Shown: positions 17,278 through 26,425 of the stretch, piece by piece | How the letters are laid out: every line of letters starts with the position of its first letter | How positions within the stretch are numbered: the stretch's first letter is position 1 | Made by a program: the position numbers and the translations under genes | Assembly (NCBI GenBank): GCA_018268935.1 | Contig: JAFDVS010000092.1 | Coordinates: 1-64,000, forward strand | Length of the DNA: 64,000 bases | Direction: 5' to 3' | From: Acidobacteriota bacterium | GTDB taxonomy: Bacteria; Acidobacteriota; Terriglobia; Bryobacterales; Bryobacteraceae | Notes under the pieces: generated by a model | Database searches by the model: none | Seen by the model: the letters and a program-made list of their open reading frames with translations, nothing else | What the model was told of the DNA's origin: nothing

Positions 17278-18681
17278 ATGGATTTCGAGTCTCCCCTTGC
17301 CGACATGCCGGCGGAGGAATTCCGCAAGGCAGGCCATGAAATAGTCGATTGGATCGCGGATTACCTGGCGGAGCCCCGCAAGCGGCCGATCATGACCAGC
17401 ATTGTTCCCGGCCAGCTTGTCGACCAGTTGCCCGCGCAGGCGCCGGAGCAAGGCGAACCCTTTGCAGACATCTTCCGCGATTTTCAGGAGCTGATTGTTC
17501 CGGCCTCCACGCTGTGGAATCACCCCCACTTTTTCAACTTCTTTTCCGTCTCCACCAGCGGTCCGGGCATTCTGGCCGAGTCCTTGATCGCCACGCTGAA
17601 CATGAACGGGATGATCTGGAAGTCCTCGCCGGCCGTGACGGAATTGGAGCAGGTGACGCTCAGTTGGCTGCGGCAATGGGTGGGACTTCCGGATTCGTTT
17701 TTCGGGATGATTCACGACACGGCATCGCTGGCGACGATGCACGCCATTCTGGCCGCGCGCACGATGGCCGATGGCGGGGTGCGGACGGACGGCGCTTCGC
17801 CGGGGATGGTGCTGTACACCTCGGAACAGGCGCACTCGTCGGTGGAGAAAGGCGCCCTGGCGCTTGGGATCGGGCAGAAGTTCGTGCGCAAGATCGGGCT
17901 CGACAGCGCCTATCGCATGCGGCCGGATCTGCTGCGCGAGGCGATTGCGGCGGACAAAGCAGCGGGGCTGCGGCCCTTCTGCGTCGTGGCCACGGTGGGT
18001 ACGACGGCCACAACCGCAGTAGATCCGGTAGCCGAAATCGCTGACATCTGCGAAGCGGAGAACCTCTGGCTCCACGTGGATGGCGCCTATGGCGGCCATG
18101 CCGGGCTGGTGCCGGAGTACCGGCATTATCTGGCGGGTTGTGAGCGGGCGCATTCCTTCGTGGTGAACCCGCACAAATGGCTGTTTACGCCGATCGATCT
18201 GAGCGCGTTCTATACGCGGCGTCCGGAGGTGCTGCGGCAGGCTTTATCGCTGGTGCCTTCCTATCTGCAATCGGCGGAGAATCCGCGGGCGGTGAACTAC
18301 ATGGATTACAGCGTGGCGCTGGGGCGGCGCTTCCGGGCGCTGAAACTGTGGTTTGTGATGCGCTACTTCGGGCATGAACGGATCGTCGGCATCGTGCGAC
18401 ACCACATCGAGATGGCGCAGGAATTGGCGCGGCGTATTGCAGCAGATGAGCGGTTTGAACTGGCGGCCCCTGTACCGCTTTCGCTGGTGTGCTTCCGGCT
18501 CAAAGGGCCGGACGAGGCGACGCGGCGGCTGTTGGATCGAGTAGATGCCGACCGGCACGCGTTTCTCGGTCAGACGGTGCTCGATGGGCGGCTGGTGATC
18601 CGGTTGGCCATCGGGAATATTCACACTACCGAGCAGGACCTGGATGAGACTTGGGCTTTGATTCAGCGCTGCGCGGAGTGA
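17278..18681 (+). CDS. PLP-dependent amino acid decarboxylase (aromatic-L-amino-acid decarboxylase family)
   Basis: A 467-residue cytoplasmic enzyme of group II decarboxylases. HPHFFNFFSVSTSGPGILAE near residue 82 and the Lys of NPHKWL (Lys300), which forms the Schiff base with PLP, identify it. LHVDGAYGG carries the Asp that contacts the PLP ring nitrogen. Substrates in the family include tyrosine, tryptophan, DOPA and phenylalanine; the choice here cannot be read from sequence. Alternative family members are aldehyde synthases. It starts seven bases after the triple-Rid stop. Downstream a perfect palindrome separates it from the convergent glycosyltransferase. Confidence 0.92.
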   Translation: MDFESPLADMPAEEFRKAGHEIVDWIADYLAEPRKRPIMTSIVPGQLVDQLPAQAPEQGEPFADIFRDFQELIVPASTLWNHPHFFNFFSVSTSGPGILAESLIATLNMNGMIWKSSPAVTELEQVTLSWLRQWVGLPDSFFGMIHDTASLATMHAILAARTMADGGVRTDGASPGMVLYTSEQAHSSVEKGALALGIGQKFVRKIGLDSAYRMRPDLLREAIAADKAAGLRPFCVVATVGTTATTAVDPVAEIADICEAENLWLHVDGAYGGHAGLVPEYRHYLAGCERAHSFVVNPHKWLFTPIDLSAFYTRRPEVLRQALSLVPSYLQSAENPRAVNYMDYSVALGRRFRALKLWFVMRYFGHERIVGIVRHHIEMAQELARRIAADERFELAAPVPLSLVCFRLKGPDEATRRLLDRVDADRHAFLGQTVLDGRLVIRLAIGNIHTTEQDLDETWALIQRCAE

Positions 18682-18685
18682 GAAT

Positions 18686-18706
18686 CAGTGCAGCATTGCT
18701 GCACTG
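18686..18706. terminator. Perfect 21-base palindrome between convergent genes, likely bidirectional terminator
   Basis: CAGTGCAGCA (18686-18695) and TGCTGCACTG (18697-18706) are exact inverted repeats around a single central T. The site lies in the 55-base gap between the convergent decarboxylase and glycosyltransferase genes. As RNA the hairpin must open a few central pairs to form a loop, and there is no strong T-run on either side, so it may terminate imperfectly or bind a protein. Confidence 0.5.
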
Positions 18707-18736
18707 CGACCGGCCTGGAGGCCCGTCGCCACCGGA

Positions 18737-19675
18737 CTAGACCCCGCCCTGAGAGCCGTCGATCTTCTGGCCTCCGATAAGGGCGAAGAACAGCTTCCAG
18801 TTATAGCCGGGGCTTTGGAAGGTAAGAGCGCGCAGTAAGGTGACGAGAAGAGCCTGGAGTTTGATCAGAGTGCCGGCGACGAAGCCGAGGCGCTTCGAAA
18901 GGAAGTGGGAGGCGCCGTTGAGGCGATCGGCGGCGAGTGTGGCGCGCTGGGAACTGGACCAGTTGGGCGCAGGTTCCTGGCCGGAATGGTCGACCGCTTT
19001 CACGTCGGGCAGGAGTAGCGCCTTGCGTCCGGCATGACGGATCTGGAAGGCCAGTTCGAGATCGCCGCCCCATTCTCCGTAGCCCTCGTCGAAGTAGTTC
19101 ATTCCCTTGAGAAAGGCGCGGCGGATGAGAAGCGCTTTGCGGCCGGGGTAGTCGATGGCCACGGGGCTGGAGGAAACGGCGGGGACACTCATGGGCAAGC
19201 CCGCATCGTCCTGCCAGGCTTCCCACAGTTGGGTTCGTTCCGGCAATTTTCGCACTTGCGGGACGGGGTTGCCGGCAGAATCGATGAGGAGGGGGCAGAC
19301 CGCCCCTTCCGCGAGCTCTTCAAAACGGGCGATGAGTTGAGAGACGGTGGTGGGCGCTACCTGCACGCCGGGATCGAGGAAGAGCAGCAGGTCGGCCTGG
19401 GCGCTGCGAATCCCGATGTTGAGGGCGCGCGTGGCGCCGAAGTTCCGGGGCATACGGAGGAAGGTGATGCCCGGGAAATCGAGGTCCCATTGGGTGGTGG
19501 TGTCGTAGTTGGCAATGTCTAAGACAATGACCTGAAGACGAGGGAAGCTGTCCGATTTCTCCAGTGCCTGGAGGCATTGGCGAAGGGTATTACCGCGGCG
19601 ATAGGAGGCGACGATGACCGTTGCTAAGGGTCCGGACTGCTCCTGGTCCGGTTGTAGTGGTAGCTGCTCCTCCAT
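18737..19675 (-). CDS. Family 2 glycosyltransferase
   Basis: A 312-residue enzyme. The GT-A nucleotide-sugar domain starts at residue 17 (LATVIVASYRRGNTLRQCLQ) and has the pattern FGATRALNIGIRSA followed by LLLFLDPGVQV. GYGEWGGDLELAFQIRHAGRK near 220 matches the acceptor-side ED motif region of GT2 enzymes. It resembles rhamnosyl- or glycan-type GT2 proteins (WbbL-like). In the usual DxD position LDPG has Pro in the middle. The C-terminus (about 255-300) is hydrophobic and may associate with the membrane. No sugar-biosynthesis genes are adjacent, so donor and acceptor are unknown. Confidence 0.88.
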   Translation of the reverse strand: MEEQLPLQPDQEQSGPLATVIVASYRRGNTLRQCLQALEKSDSFPRLQVIVLDIANYDTTTQWDLDFPGITFLRMPRNFGATRALNIGIRSAQADLLLFLDPGVQVAPTTVSQLIARFEELAEGAVCPLLIDSAGNPVPQVRKLPERTQLWEAWQDDAGLPMSVPAVSSSPVAIDYPGRKALLIRRAFLKGMNYFDEGYGEWGGDLELAFQIRHAGRKALLLPDVKAVDHSGQEPAPNWSSSQRATLAADRLNGASHFLSKRLGFVAGTLIKLQALLVTLLRALTFQSPGYNWKLFFALIGGQKIDGSQGGV

Positions 19676-19726
19676 GGTGAGAACCCATGATGATAGCAGG
19701 AGCGGGGGGAGGCGTGCGGGTCTGAT

Positions 19727-19921
19727 TTATTCCGAGTCAGTGGAACGGAACTGTGTCAGAGTCCGGTTCATTTCTTCCTGATGCCTTTCCATGTCATAGA
19801 TTTTCATGGACTTCTGAGCGGGTGAGAAGCGCTCGCGAGTGGGGGAGAAAGGCTTCGGTGCGACGTTGAATACAACGACTGCCAGAACGGGGAGAAGGCA
19901 GGCAATCCAGTATTTGCGCAT
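19727..19921 (-). CDS. Small membrane-anchored hypothetical protein
   Basis: A 64-residue protein: residues 6-21 form a hydrophobic segment (ACLLPVLAVVVFNVAP) that is either an uncleaved anchor or a signal peptide, followed by a charged tail containing YDMERHQEEMNRTL that may form a short helix. I do not recognise a family. It sits alone between the glycosyltransferase and the amidotransferase-like gene, same strand, with about 50 and 103 bases on each side. No ribosome binding site is obvious. It could be non-coding, but the hydrophobic-then-charged pattern is protein-like. Confidence 0.5.
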   Translation of the reverse strand: MRKYWIACLLPVLAVVVFNVAPKPFSPTRERFSPAQKSMKIYDMERHQEEMNRTLTQFRSTDSE

Positions 19922-20024
19922 GGTGTTTATTACTTCCAGATCCAGAATGCCAGCAGTGGGAGCCGCGGCAAATGAGAGGAAGACCTGAGGTTGCCTGTAA
20001 TCTTGCGTCTAGAACTGTAGGGGC

Positions 20025-20684
20025 TTAAGTAACGTTCAGCCCCGCGGCCACGGCAAACTCCCGGAATAGTGCCGTGTCTTCGGCTCTATCGGGAACGCGG
20101 TCTTCGGGGTGCCACTGAACGGCGAGTGCGAAGCGCGGCCCGGGGAGTTCCAGGCCTTCGACGATGCCGTCCGCGGAGCGCGCGGAGACGATCAATTCGG
20201 GGGCGATGCGCCCGGCAGCCTGATGATGGCGGGAGTTCACGTAAAAGCTCTGGGGGCCGGTGATGGCGGCGAGCTTCGTGCCAGGCACAATGTCGACGGG
20301 GTGGGCATCGGTGACTCCGCGCTGGCGATGGAGCGGAGTCTGATCGAGGTGTTGCAGCAGGTCGCCGCCGAGGGCCACATTGAACAACTGGAGGCCGCGG
20401 CATATACAAAGGACGGGCAGATCCGATTGCAGGGCGAGGCGGAGAAGGCGGATCTCCATGGCGTCACGCTCATCGTCGGGTGTTTCGTTTTCCGGGTGCG
20501 AGGCTTGCTGATAAAGAGAGGGGTTCAGATCCGTACCGCCTGCGATGAGAAGGCCATCCAGGCCGTGGAGAGAATCCACCCCTGGGGGAACGATGGGGAC
20601 TGGCTCCAGGCCTACGGCCAGCACCGCATCGCGGTAGGGCGGATACTTCTCTTCGAAGCGGTACGTGATTCCGATGCGTTTCAC
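20025..20684 (-). CDS. Class I glutamine amidotransferase-like hydrolase (peptidase C26, PuuD type)
   Basis: A 219-residue cytoplasmic protein. DGLLIAGGTDLNPSLY, the nucleophile elbow VLCICRGLQLFNV and the catalytic pair in AVQWHPED identify the gamma-glutamyl hydrolase group related to PuuD, which cleaves gamma-glutamyl-GABA in putrescine degradation, although many relatives have other gamma-glutamyl substrates. The GTG start lies six bases after the amidohydrolase stop, so the two genes are probably one transcript. No putrescine genes are adjacent, which argues against assigning the PuuD function. Confidence 0.87.
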   Translation of the reverse strand: MKRIGITYRFEEKYPPYRDAVLAVGLEPVPIVPPGVDSLHGLDGLLIAGGTDLNPSLYQQASHPENETPDDERDAMEIRLLRLALQSDLPVLCICRGLQLFNVALGGDLLQHLDQTPLHRQRGVTDAHPVDIVPGTKLAAITGPQSFYVNSRHHQAAGRIAPELIVSARSADGIVEGLELPGPRFALAVQWHPEDRVPDRAEDTALFREFAVAAGLNVT

Positions 20685-20690
20685 TTGCGA

Positions 20691-22007
20691 CTAGCGGACC
20701 TTGTTGCCGGCGATGTAGACCGAATCGATGGCTTGGGCGTTGCGAATATCGGTGAGCGGGTTCTTGGTGAGAACGACGAGGTCCGCCCAGTGGCCCTTCT
20801 CGATGGTGCCGATGTCTTTCTGCCAGCCGAGGAACTCGGCGGAGTTCTTGGAGAAGATGGTGATGATCTGGCTGGGAGTAAAGCCGGCCTGGGCCATCAG
20901 TTCCATTTCCTTGTGCTCAAAGAAGCCGCTGAAACGGGCCGGGGGGCCGCTATCGGTGGCGAAACCAACGCGGATGCCGGCGTCGTAGAGCTTCTTGAGA
21001 TTCTTCTGTGCGGTGGCGAGGAAACCGGGGTATTTGGGCAGATCTTTGTCGGCTTGCTGCTTTTTGATATAGGCGTCGCTGGCAAGGGTGTCGCGGACCG
21101 ACTTGTTGACGCTCATGGTGAAGAACGGATCGTTGAGGAAGGGTGCGGGTTTGGAGAAGACGAAGGTGGACAATTCACGCACCAGCGTGCCGAGCTGCCA
21201 GGTGCCGTTCTTCTTCATGGTTTGGATGAGGGCGTCGTCCACTTCGCGGTCGCGGACGCTGTGGGCGCAGGCATAGAGGCCTTTTTCGGAAAGCGCCTTG
21301 GCGTCGGCGTAGTAGAAGATATGGGCGCAGGTACGGAAGCCCTTTTTCTTGGCTGCGGAGATGATGGCCGCTGAGATTTCGGTGGGGATTTTCTTCTCTT
21401 TGCCGAGGTGGTCATCGACCCAGATTTTGACGAAGTCGGGGTTCTTCGGAGCGAGTTCGTCCATGGCTTTCTGCACCTCGGCGGGGCTGGAGATTTCGTA
21501 GGGTACGCCCTTCATGCCGGGGGCCGAGGTGGGGTAGCCGGCGGGACCGGTGAACCCTTTGCCGGCGGTGAAGATGCGGGCCATGGTGGGGCGGCCCTTG
21601 CGCTGGGCGGCGCGGAGGTCATAGACCAGGGGCTGGTCGCTGCCCATGCTGAGCACGGCCGTAACGCCGTATTGGGCGTAGGTCTTGAGCTGTGCCTCGA
21701 CGTTCGCTTTGGTGAAATTCTTCGGATCCTGAGTCAAATCAACGACATTGCCGAGGTGGCCGTGGAGGTTGATGACCCCCGGCATGACGAACTTTCCGGC
21801 GAGGTCGATGGCCCGGCTATCTTTTGGCTCAGGGACCTTGTCTTTTGATCCCACGGCCTGGATTCTGCCGTCGGTCACGACCATGGCGGCATTCGGGACG
21901 GCCGGTCCGCCCGATCCGTCTATCAGTGTGAAATTACGTAGGTAAAGGGTTTCTCCGCACGCCAGGGAGGAGAGATAAAACAGGATAGAAAAAAGATGTC
22001 TCGACAT
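20691..22007 (-). CDS. Secreted metal-dependent amidohydrolase
   Basis: A 438-residue protein with a signal peptide (MSRHLFSILFYLSSLACG). It has the amidohydrolase superfamily layout: VMPGVINLHGHLG (metal-binding HxH), KIWVDD with the Lys that may be carboxylated, His in CAHIFYYADA and CAHSVRD, and the catalytic Asp in RVGFATDSGPP. GHWADLVVLTKNPLTDI is the usual C-terminal strand. Relatives act as imidazolonepropionase-like or peptide hydrolases; the substrate is not assignable. GGGTGAA precedes the ATG. It is read divergently from the RND efflux operon across a 71-base gap with an operator-like dyad, and is followed by the C26 hydrolase. Confidence 0.88.
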   Translation of the reverse strand: MSRHLFSILFYLSSLACGETLYLRNFTLIDGSGGPAVPNAAMVVTDGRIQAVGSKDKVPEPKDSRAIDLAGKFVMPGVINLHGHLGNVVDLTQDPKNFTKANVEAQLKTYAQYGVTAVLSMGSDQPLVYDLRAAQRKGRPTMARIFTAGKGFTGPAGYPTSAPGMKGVPYEISSPAEVQKAMDELAPKNPDFVKIWVDDHLGKEKKIPTEISAAIISAAKKKGFRTCAHIFYYADAKALSEKGLYACAHSVRDREVDDALIQTMKKNGTWQLGTLVRELSTFVFSKPAPFLNDPFFTMSVNKSVRDTLASDAYIKKQQADKDLPKYPGFLATAQKNLKKLYDAGIRVGFATDSGPPARFSGFFEHKEMELMAQAGFTPSQIITIFSKNSAEFLGWQKDIGTIEKGHWADLVVLTKNPLTDIRNAQAIDSVYIAGNKVR

Positions 22008-22032
22008 GTTTCACCCGGAACAGAAGTGAGTG

Positions 22033-22066
22033 TATCACGCCCGTAAGCATGCCGGACAGCGTGATA
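22033..22066. promoter_or_regulatory. Operator-like inverted repeat in front of the RND efflux operon
   Basis: TATCACGC (22033-22040) and GCGTGATA (22059-22066) are exact inverted repeats separated by 18 bases. They are placed between the divergent amidohydrolase (ATG at 22007) and the RND adaptor gene (ATG at 22079). Efflux operons are often controlled by a repressor binding such a dyad, but no regulator gene is adjacent here. A stem-loop in the leader is the alternative. Confidence 0.45.
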
Positions 22067-22078
22067 GGTTGAAGGTGA

Positions 22079-23293
22079 ATGCGCAAGAGGATGTTGTTTC
22101 TCGCAGCCGTTGTGTGCCTGGCAGGATGCGGAAAACGTGGGGAACCTTCCGTGGTTACGGCCTCCACAACAAAGAAGACCGTAGTGGCGGTGTCGCGCGC
22201 CGAGCAGGTGAAAATGAGCGACGACCTGGTGCTGACCGCGGAATTCGCCCCTTACCAGGAAGTGGATGTGATGGCCAAAATTTCGGGCTACATCAAGAAG
22301 GTGTACGTCGATGTGGGGGACCGGGTGAAGGCCGGACAGCTTCTGGCGGAGTTGGAAGTGCCGGAGATGGGCGATGAACTGATCAAGGCGAACGCCGGCA
22401 TTGCGCGCAGCAAGGCGGATGTGGCGCGGGCCCTGACGGAAGTGGAACGCGCGGAGACGGCCCACAAGATGGCGCATCTGACGGCGGAGCGGGTGGCTGC
22501 GGTTGCCAAGAACCGGCCCGGGCTGGTGGCGCAGCAGGAAGTGGACGACTCAAAGAACCGCGATCTGGTGGCGGAAGCGCAGATCGCCACGGCGAAATCG
22601 ACGCTGGCCGCCGTGCTGAAGAGTGTCGATGTGAGTGAAGCGGAAGCGCGGAAGGCGACGACGCTGCAAACCTACCTGCAGGTGACCGCGCCGTTCGCCG
22701 GAGTGGTGACGAAGCGGTTCATCGACAACGGGGCGATGATCCAGGCAGGAACGTCATCGCACACACAGGCGCTGCCGGTGGTGCGCATCTCCGATAACCG
22801 GATGTTGCGCCTGATGCTGCCCGTGCCGGAATCGGCAGTGAGCCAGGTGCGGCTGGGTGCGTCCGTAAAAGTACGTGTGCCATCGATCGACCGTGAAGTG
22901 AATGGCCGGGTGGCCCGCTTCTCGCAAAGGATCGTAACCGCCACCCGAACGATGGAAACCGAAGTGGACGTAGCGAATCCACAAGGCGTTCTGGTGCCGG
23001 GGATGTTTGCCGAGGCAGCGATCAGCCTGCGCGAGCCGCGGCAGGCGCTGAGTGTGCCCGTAATGGCTGTGGACCGGACCGGGGACAGTTCTTCGGTTCT
23101 GGTGGTGAAGTCCGATGGCACGGTGGAACGGCGCAATGTGTCGCTGGGCCTCGAAAGCGCGGACCGCCTGGAAATCCGGTCCGGTTTGTCCACGGGCGAA
23201 CTGGTGGTGATTGGGCGCAGGGACACACTGAAGCCCGGACAGCAAGTGGAGCCGAAGGAGACCGTAATGGGTCCGATGCGAGGTCAGAAGTAA
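22079..23293 (+). CDS. RND efflux periplasmic adaptor (membrane fusion) lipoprotein
   Basis: A 404-residue protein with a lipoprotein signal (LFLAAVVCLAGCG, lipidated Cys near 19). It contains the biotinyl-lipoyl-like hairpin (VDVMAKISGYIKKVYVDVGD and APFAGVVTKRFIDNGAMIQ), a long alpha-helical hairpin between about 100 and 185, and a beta-barrel domain. It bridges the inner-membrane pump and the outer-membrane channel. The RND gene starts directly after its TAA with no gap, and the TolC-like gene completes the system. Substrates may be drugs, metals or envelope compounds; nothing in the sequence decides. Confidence 0.94.
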   Translation: MRKRMLFLAAVVCLAGCGKRGEPSVVTASTTKKTVVAVSRAEQVKMSDDLVLTAEFAPYQEVDVMAKISGYIKKVYVDVGDRVKAGQLLAELEVPEMGDELIKANAGIARSKADVARALTEVERAETAHKMAHLTAERVAAVAKNRPGLVAQQEVDDSKNRDLVAEAQIATAKSTLAAVLKSVDVSEAEARKATTLQTYLQVTAPFAGVVTKRFIDNGAMIQAGTSSHTQALPVVRISDNRMLRLMLPVPESAVSQVRLGASVKVRVPSIDREVNGRVARFSQRIVTATRTMETEVDVANPQGVLVPGMFAEAAISLREPRQALSVPVMAVDRTGDSSSVLVVKSDGTVERRNVSLGLESADRLEIRSGLSTGELVVIGRRDTLKPGQQVEPKETVMGPMRGQK

Positions 23294-26200
23294 GTGTCGA
23301 AATTTGCGATTGGCAATCCGTATTTCATCATCGTGGTGTGCCTGATTGTGCTGGTAGTGGGCGCCAGCGCGGTGGTGCAGATGCCGGTGGACATGTTTCC
23401 GAACATGAACATTCCCGTGGTGGTGGTGGCCACGTTCTTCAATGGCATGCCGCCGGAGCAGATTGAGGCGGACATCACATCGCGGTACGAACGGTTCTTC
23501 ACGCTGGCAAGCAACGTGGAGCACATTGAGTCACGCTCGCTGCCGGGCGTGAGCCTGATCAAGGTTTACTTTCAGCCTGGGTCGAATGCGGACGTAGCGC
23601 TCTCGTCGATTTCGAACCTGTCGGTAGCGAATCTGCGGCGGCTTCCCCAAGGCACGCTGCCCCCGGTGGTTTTGAAATTCGACGCATCGAGCCTGCCGGT
23701 GTGCCTGGTGACATTGAAGGGCGAAGGACTGACTCAGACGCAGGTGCGCGATCTGGGGCAATATGTCGTGCGCAACCAGATTGCGACGATTCCGGGATCG
23801 AGCATCCCGCAGCCATTTGGCGGGCTCTACCGGCAGATCATGATCTACGCCGATCCGCTCAAGCTGGAGGCCTACCAGATGAGCCCGATGGACGTGGTGC
23901 GGGCGGTGAACGATTCGAACCTGATCGTGCCGGCCGGCGATTTGCAGATCGGGCCGCGGGATTATTCGATTTACACCAATAGCCAGTTGGACACGATCGA
24001 AGAGATTAACCAACTGCCGATTAAGATGGCGAACGGCGCGCCGGTGCGGATCACCGATATCGGGGTGGCCAAGGACGCGCAACAGATACAAACCAGCGTG
24101 GTGCGGGTGGACGGGGTTCGATCCGTTTATCTGCCGGTGTTGAAGCAGGGTGGAGACAGCAACACGTTGAGCGTCGTCGATGGGGTGAAGAGCGTGGTGG
24201 GAAACCTGCTGGATGTGCCCGAATCGTTCACGACGCGGGTGGTGTTCGATCAGTCGCGGTTCATCCGGACGGCGATTCAGAACCTGCTGCACGAAGGCGC
24301 CATTGGATTGGTGCTGACCTCGGTGATGATTCTGGTGTTTTTGGGGAGCATGCGGGCGACGGTGGCGGTGCTGTTCTCGATTCCGCTCTCGGCGCTGGCG
24401 ACGTTCCTGGTGTTGTTCTTTGGCGGAAGCACGATCAACACGATGGTGCTGGGCGGACTGGCACTGGCGTTTTCGCGGCTTATCGACAATTCGGTGGTGG
24501 TGCTGGAGAACATTTACCGGCACCTGGAGATGGGTGCTCCGGCCGCGGAAGCGGCGGAACGAGGCGGGCGCGAAGTGGCGCTGCCGGTGCTGGCCGCGAC
24601 GCTCACGACGGCGATCGTGTTCTTCCCGGTGACATTTCTTTACGGTGTGAGCAAGTTTCTGTTTAGCGCTCTGGCGTTGGCGGTAGTGATTTCGCTGTTT
24701 GCCTCCTATGTGGTGGCGATGACCGTGGTGCCGCTGTTCTGCGCCCGGTTCCTCAAACCGCATCATCAGCCGGGGATGGAAGCGGCGATGCGGAAGCTCA
24801 GTTGGGGAGAGATGTTCAATGTCGGATTCAACCGGTTGTTCGCCAAGGCGCTGGGCGGCTACACGGTGGTGGCGCAATGGTCCATCCGCTACCCGAAGCT
24901 GACACTGGCTTTGTTCCTGCTTGGGTTTGCCGCGGCGATGACCCAGGTGGCGGGAATCGGAATGGCGTTTTTTCCTTTGTCGGACGGGGGACAGTTTGTA
25001 GTCAATCTTAAGGCTCCGTCAGGCACCCGCCTGGCGGTGACCGAAGCTGAGGCAGCTAAAGTGGAGGAGCTGATCCGGTCTGTAGTACCTGCCAATGAAC
25101 TGGATACGGTGGTGTCGAACGTCGGCGTAACTCCGGGCATGTCGTCGATCTACACCACCAACTCAGCGATGCACACGGCGTTTGTGCAAGTGAGCCTGAA
25201 GCCGGAGCGCACCACCAGCAGCTTCGAGTACATGAACCGGCTGCGGCGTCGGTTGGCGGAGGAATGTCCCCAACTGAGCACGTTCTTTCAGACCGGGAGC
25301 ATGGTGGACGCGGTGTTGAACCAGGGGTTGTCGGCCCCGATTGACGTTCAGGTATCGGGACGGAACCTGGAGGAAATCCACGAGATCGCGCTCGACCTGC
25401 AGGCGAAGATCCGGGAGATTCCTACGGTGAGCGACGCCTATGTTCCGCAGGACGTGGATTACCCCGCGCTGAAGGTGGACATCGACCGGATGCGCGCCTC
25501 GAAGCTGGGGTTGCACCAGCGCGAGATCATGAACAACATTGTGACCGCGCTGACCAGCAACCAGATGATTGCGCCGAGCTACTGGGTGGATCCGAAGAGC
25601 GGGAACGACTATATGCTGACGGTGCAGTATCCGGAATTCCGGGTGGAGAACATCGAAGGGTTCCGGGCCATTCCGTTGCGGGCGCCGGGGCAATCGCATC
25701 CCGTGCGGTTGGACGCTTTGACCAACATCCAGCAGATCCATGCGCCGACGGAGGTGGATCATTACCAGTTCCGCCGTGTGATCGACATTTTTGTGCGCAC
25801 CACGGGGGAGGATTTGAGCGTGGTGGCGAACCGGATTGACCGCATTGTGGCGGCGACAAGGCTTCCGGCGAATGTGCGGGTGACGATGCGCGGGATGGTG
25901 CAGGGCATGCGGGAGTCGTTCCGCAGCTTCGCCTTTGGATTGGGCCTGGCGCTGGTGCTGCTGTACCTGGTGCTGGTGGCGCAGTTCCGGTCGTTTGTCG
26001 ATCCGATGATCATTCTGCTGGCGGTGCCACCGGGTATTGCCGGCGTCGTCGGCGTGATGAACACCACGGACACGACGCTGAATGTGATGTCGCTGATGGG
26101 CCTGGTGATGCTGGTAGGGATTTCGGTGTCGAACAGCATTCTGATTGTGGAGTTCACTCGTACGCTGCGGGAGGAAGGAATGGAGGTGGCGGAGGCGGTG

Positions 26201-26425
26201 CTGACATCGTGCCGGATCCGGCTGCGGCCGGTGCTGATGACCTCGCTGGCGACGATCATCGGGCTGATCCCGATGGCGATGAAGTTGGGAGAAGGCAGCG
26301 AGTCGTTCGCGCCGCTGGCGCGGGCGATCGTGGGAGGCTTGTCGGTTTCGGTGTTGTTTACGGTGTTTCTGGTGCCGGCGGCGTATATCCTGGTGCACGG
26401 CCGCCGGGTGGAGGCGCGCGGATGA
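23294..26425 (+). CDS. RND-family efflux transporter, inner-membrane permease
   Basis: A 1043-residue proton-driven pump. TM1 starts at residue 9 (YFIIVVCLIVLVVGASA). It has two large periplasmic loops, and two six-helix bundles start near residues 335 (IGLVLTSVMILVFLG) and 875 (SFAFGLGLALVLLYLVLVAQ). In TM4 the sequence reads GGLALAFSRLIDNSVVVLEN: the usual Asp-Asp pair (GLLVDDAIVV in AcrB) is represented by a single Asp with Ser-Arg-Leu-Ile before it. This fits a drug or general HAE1-like pump with an altered relay. The GTG start abuts the adaptor stop and its end overlaps the TolC-like ATG by four bases. Confidence 0.94.
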   Translation: MSKFAIGNPYFIIVVCLIVLVVGASAVVQMPVDMFPNMNIPVVVVATFFNGMPPEQIEADITSRYERFFTLASNVEHIESRSLPGVSLIKVYFQPGSNADVALSSISNLSVANLRRLPQGTLPPVVLKFDASSLPVCLVTLKGEGLTQTQVRDLGQYVVRNQIATIPGSSIPQPFGGLYRQIMIYADPLKLEAYQMSPMDVVRAVNDSNLIVPAGDLQIGPRDYSIYTNSQLDTIEEINQLPIKMANGAPVRITDIGVAKDAQQIQTSVVRVDGVRSVYLPVLKQGGDSNTLSVVDGVKSVVGNLLDVPESFTTRVVFDQSRFIRTAIQNLLHEGAIGLVLTSVMILVFLGSMRATVAVLFSIPLSALATFLVLFFGGSTINTMVLGGLALAFSRLIDNSVVVLENIYRHLEMGAPAAEAAERGGREVALPVLAATLTTAIVFFPVTFLYGVSKFLFSALALAVVISLFASYVVAMTVVPLFCARFLKPHHQPGMEAAMRKLSWGEMFNVGFNRLFAKALGGYTVVAQWSIRYPKLTLALFLLGFAAAMTQVAGIGMAFFPLSDGGQFVVNLKAPSGTRLAVTEAEAAKVEELIRSVVPANELDTVVSNVGVTPGMSSIYTTNSAMHTAFVQVSLKPERTTSSFEYMNRLRRRLAEECPQLSTFFQTGSMVDAVLNQGLSAPIDVQVSGRNLEEIHEIALDLQAKIREIPTVSDAYVPQDVDYPALKVDIDRMRASKLGLHQREIMNNIVTALTSNQMIAPSYWVDPKSGNDYMLTVQYPEFRVENIEGFRAIPLRAPGQSHPVRLDALTNIQQIHAPTEVDHYQFRRVIDIFVRTTGEDLSVVANRIDRIVAATRLPANVRVTMRGMVQGMRESFRSFAFGLGLALVLLYLVLVAQFRSFVDPMIILLAVPPGIAGVVGVMNTTDTTLNVMSLMGLVMLVGISVSNSILIVEFTRTLREEGMEVAEAVLTSCRIRLRPVLMTSLATIIGLIPMAMKLGEGSESFAPLARAIVGGLSVSVLFTVFLVPAAYILVHGRRVEARG

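Noticed and set aside
16975..18174. A 399-residue minus-strand frame opposite the Rid and decarboxylase genes
   Set aside because: It crosses the junction of two real genes and shows the same His/Arg-rich composition as other shadows.
20109..21374. A 421-residue plus-strand frame across the C26 hydrolase and amidohydrolase genes
   Set aside because: It spans two real genes and their junction on the other strand; composition is Gly/Asp/Val-rich without motifs.
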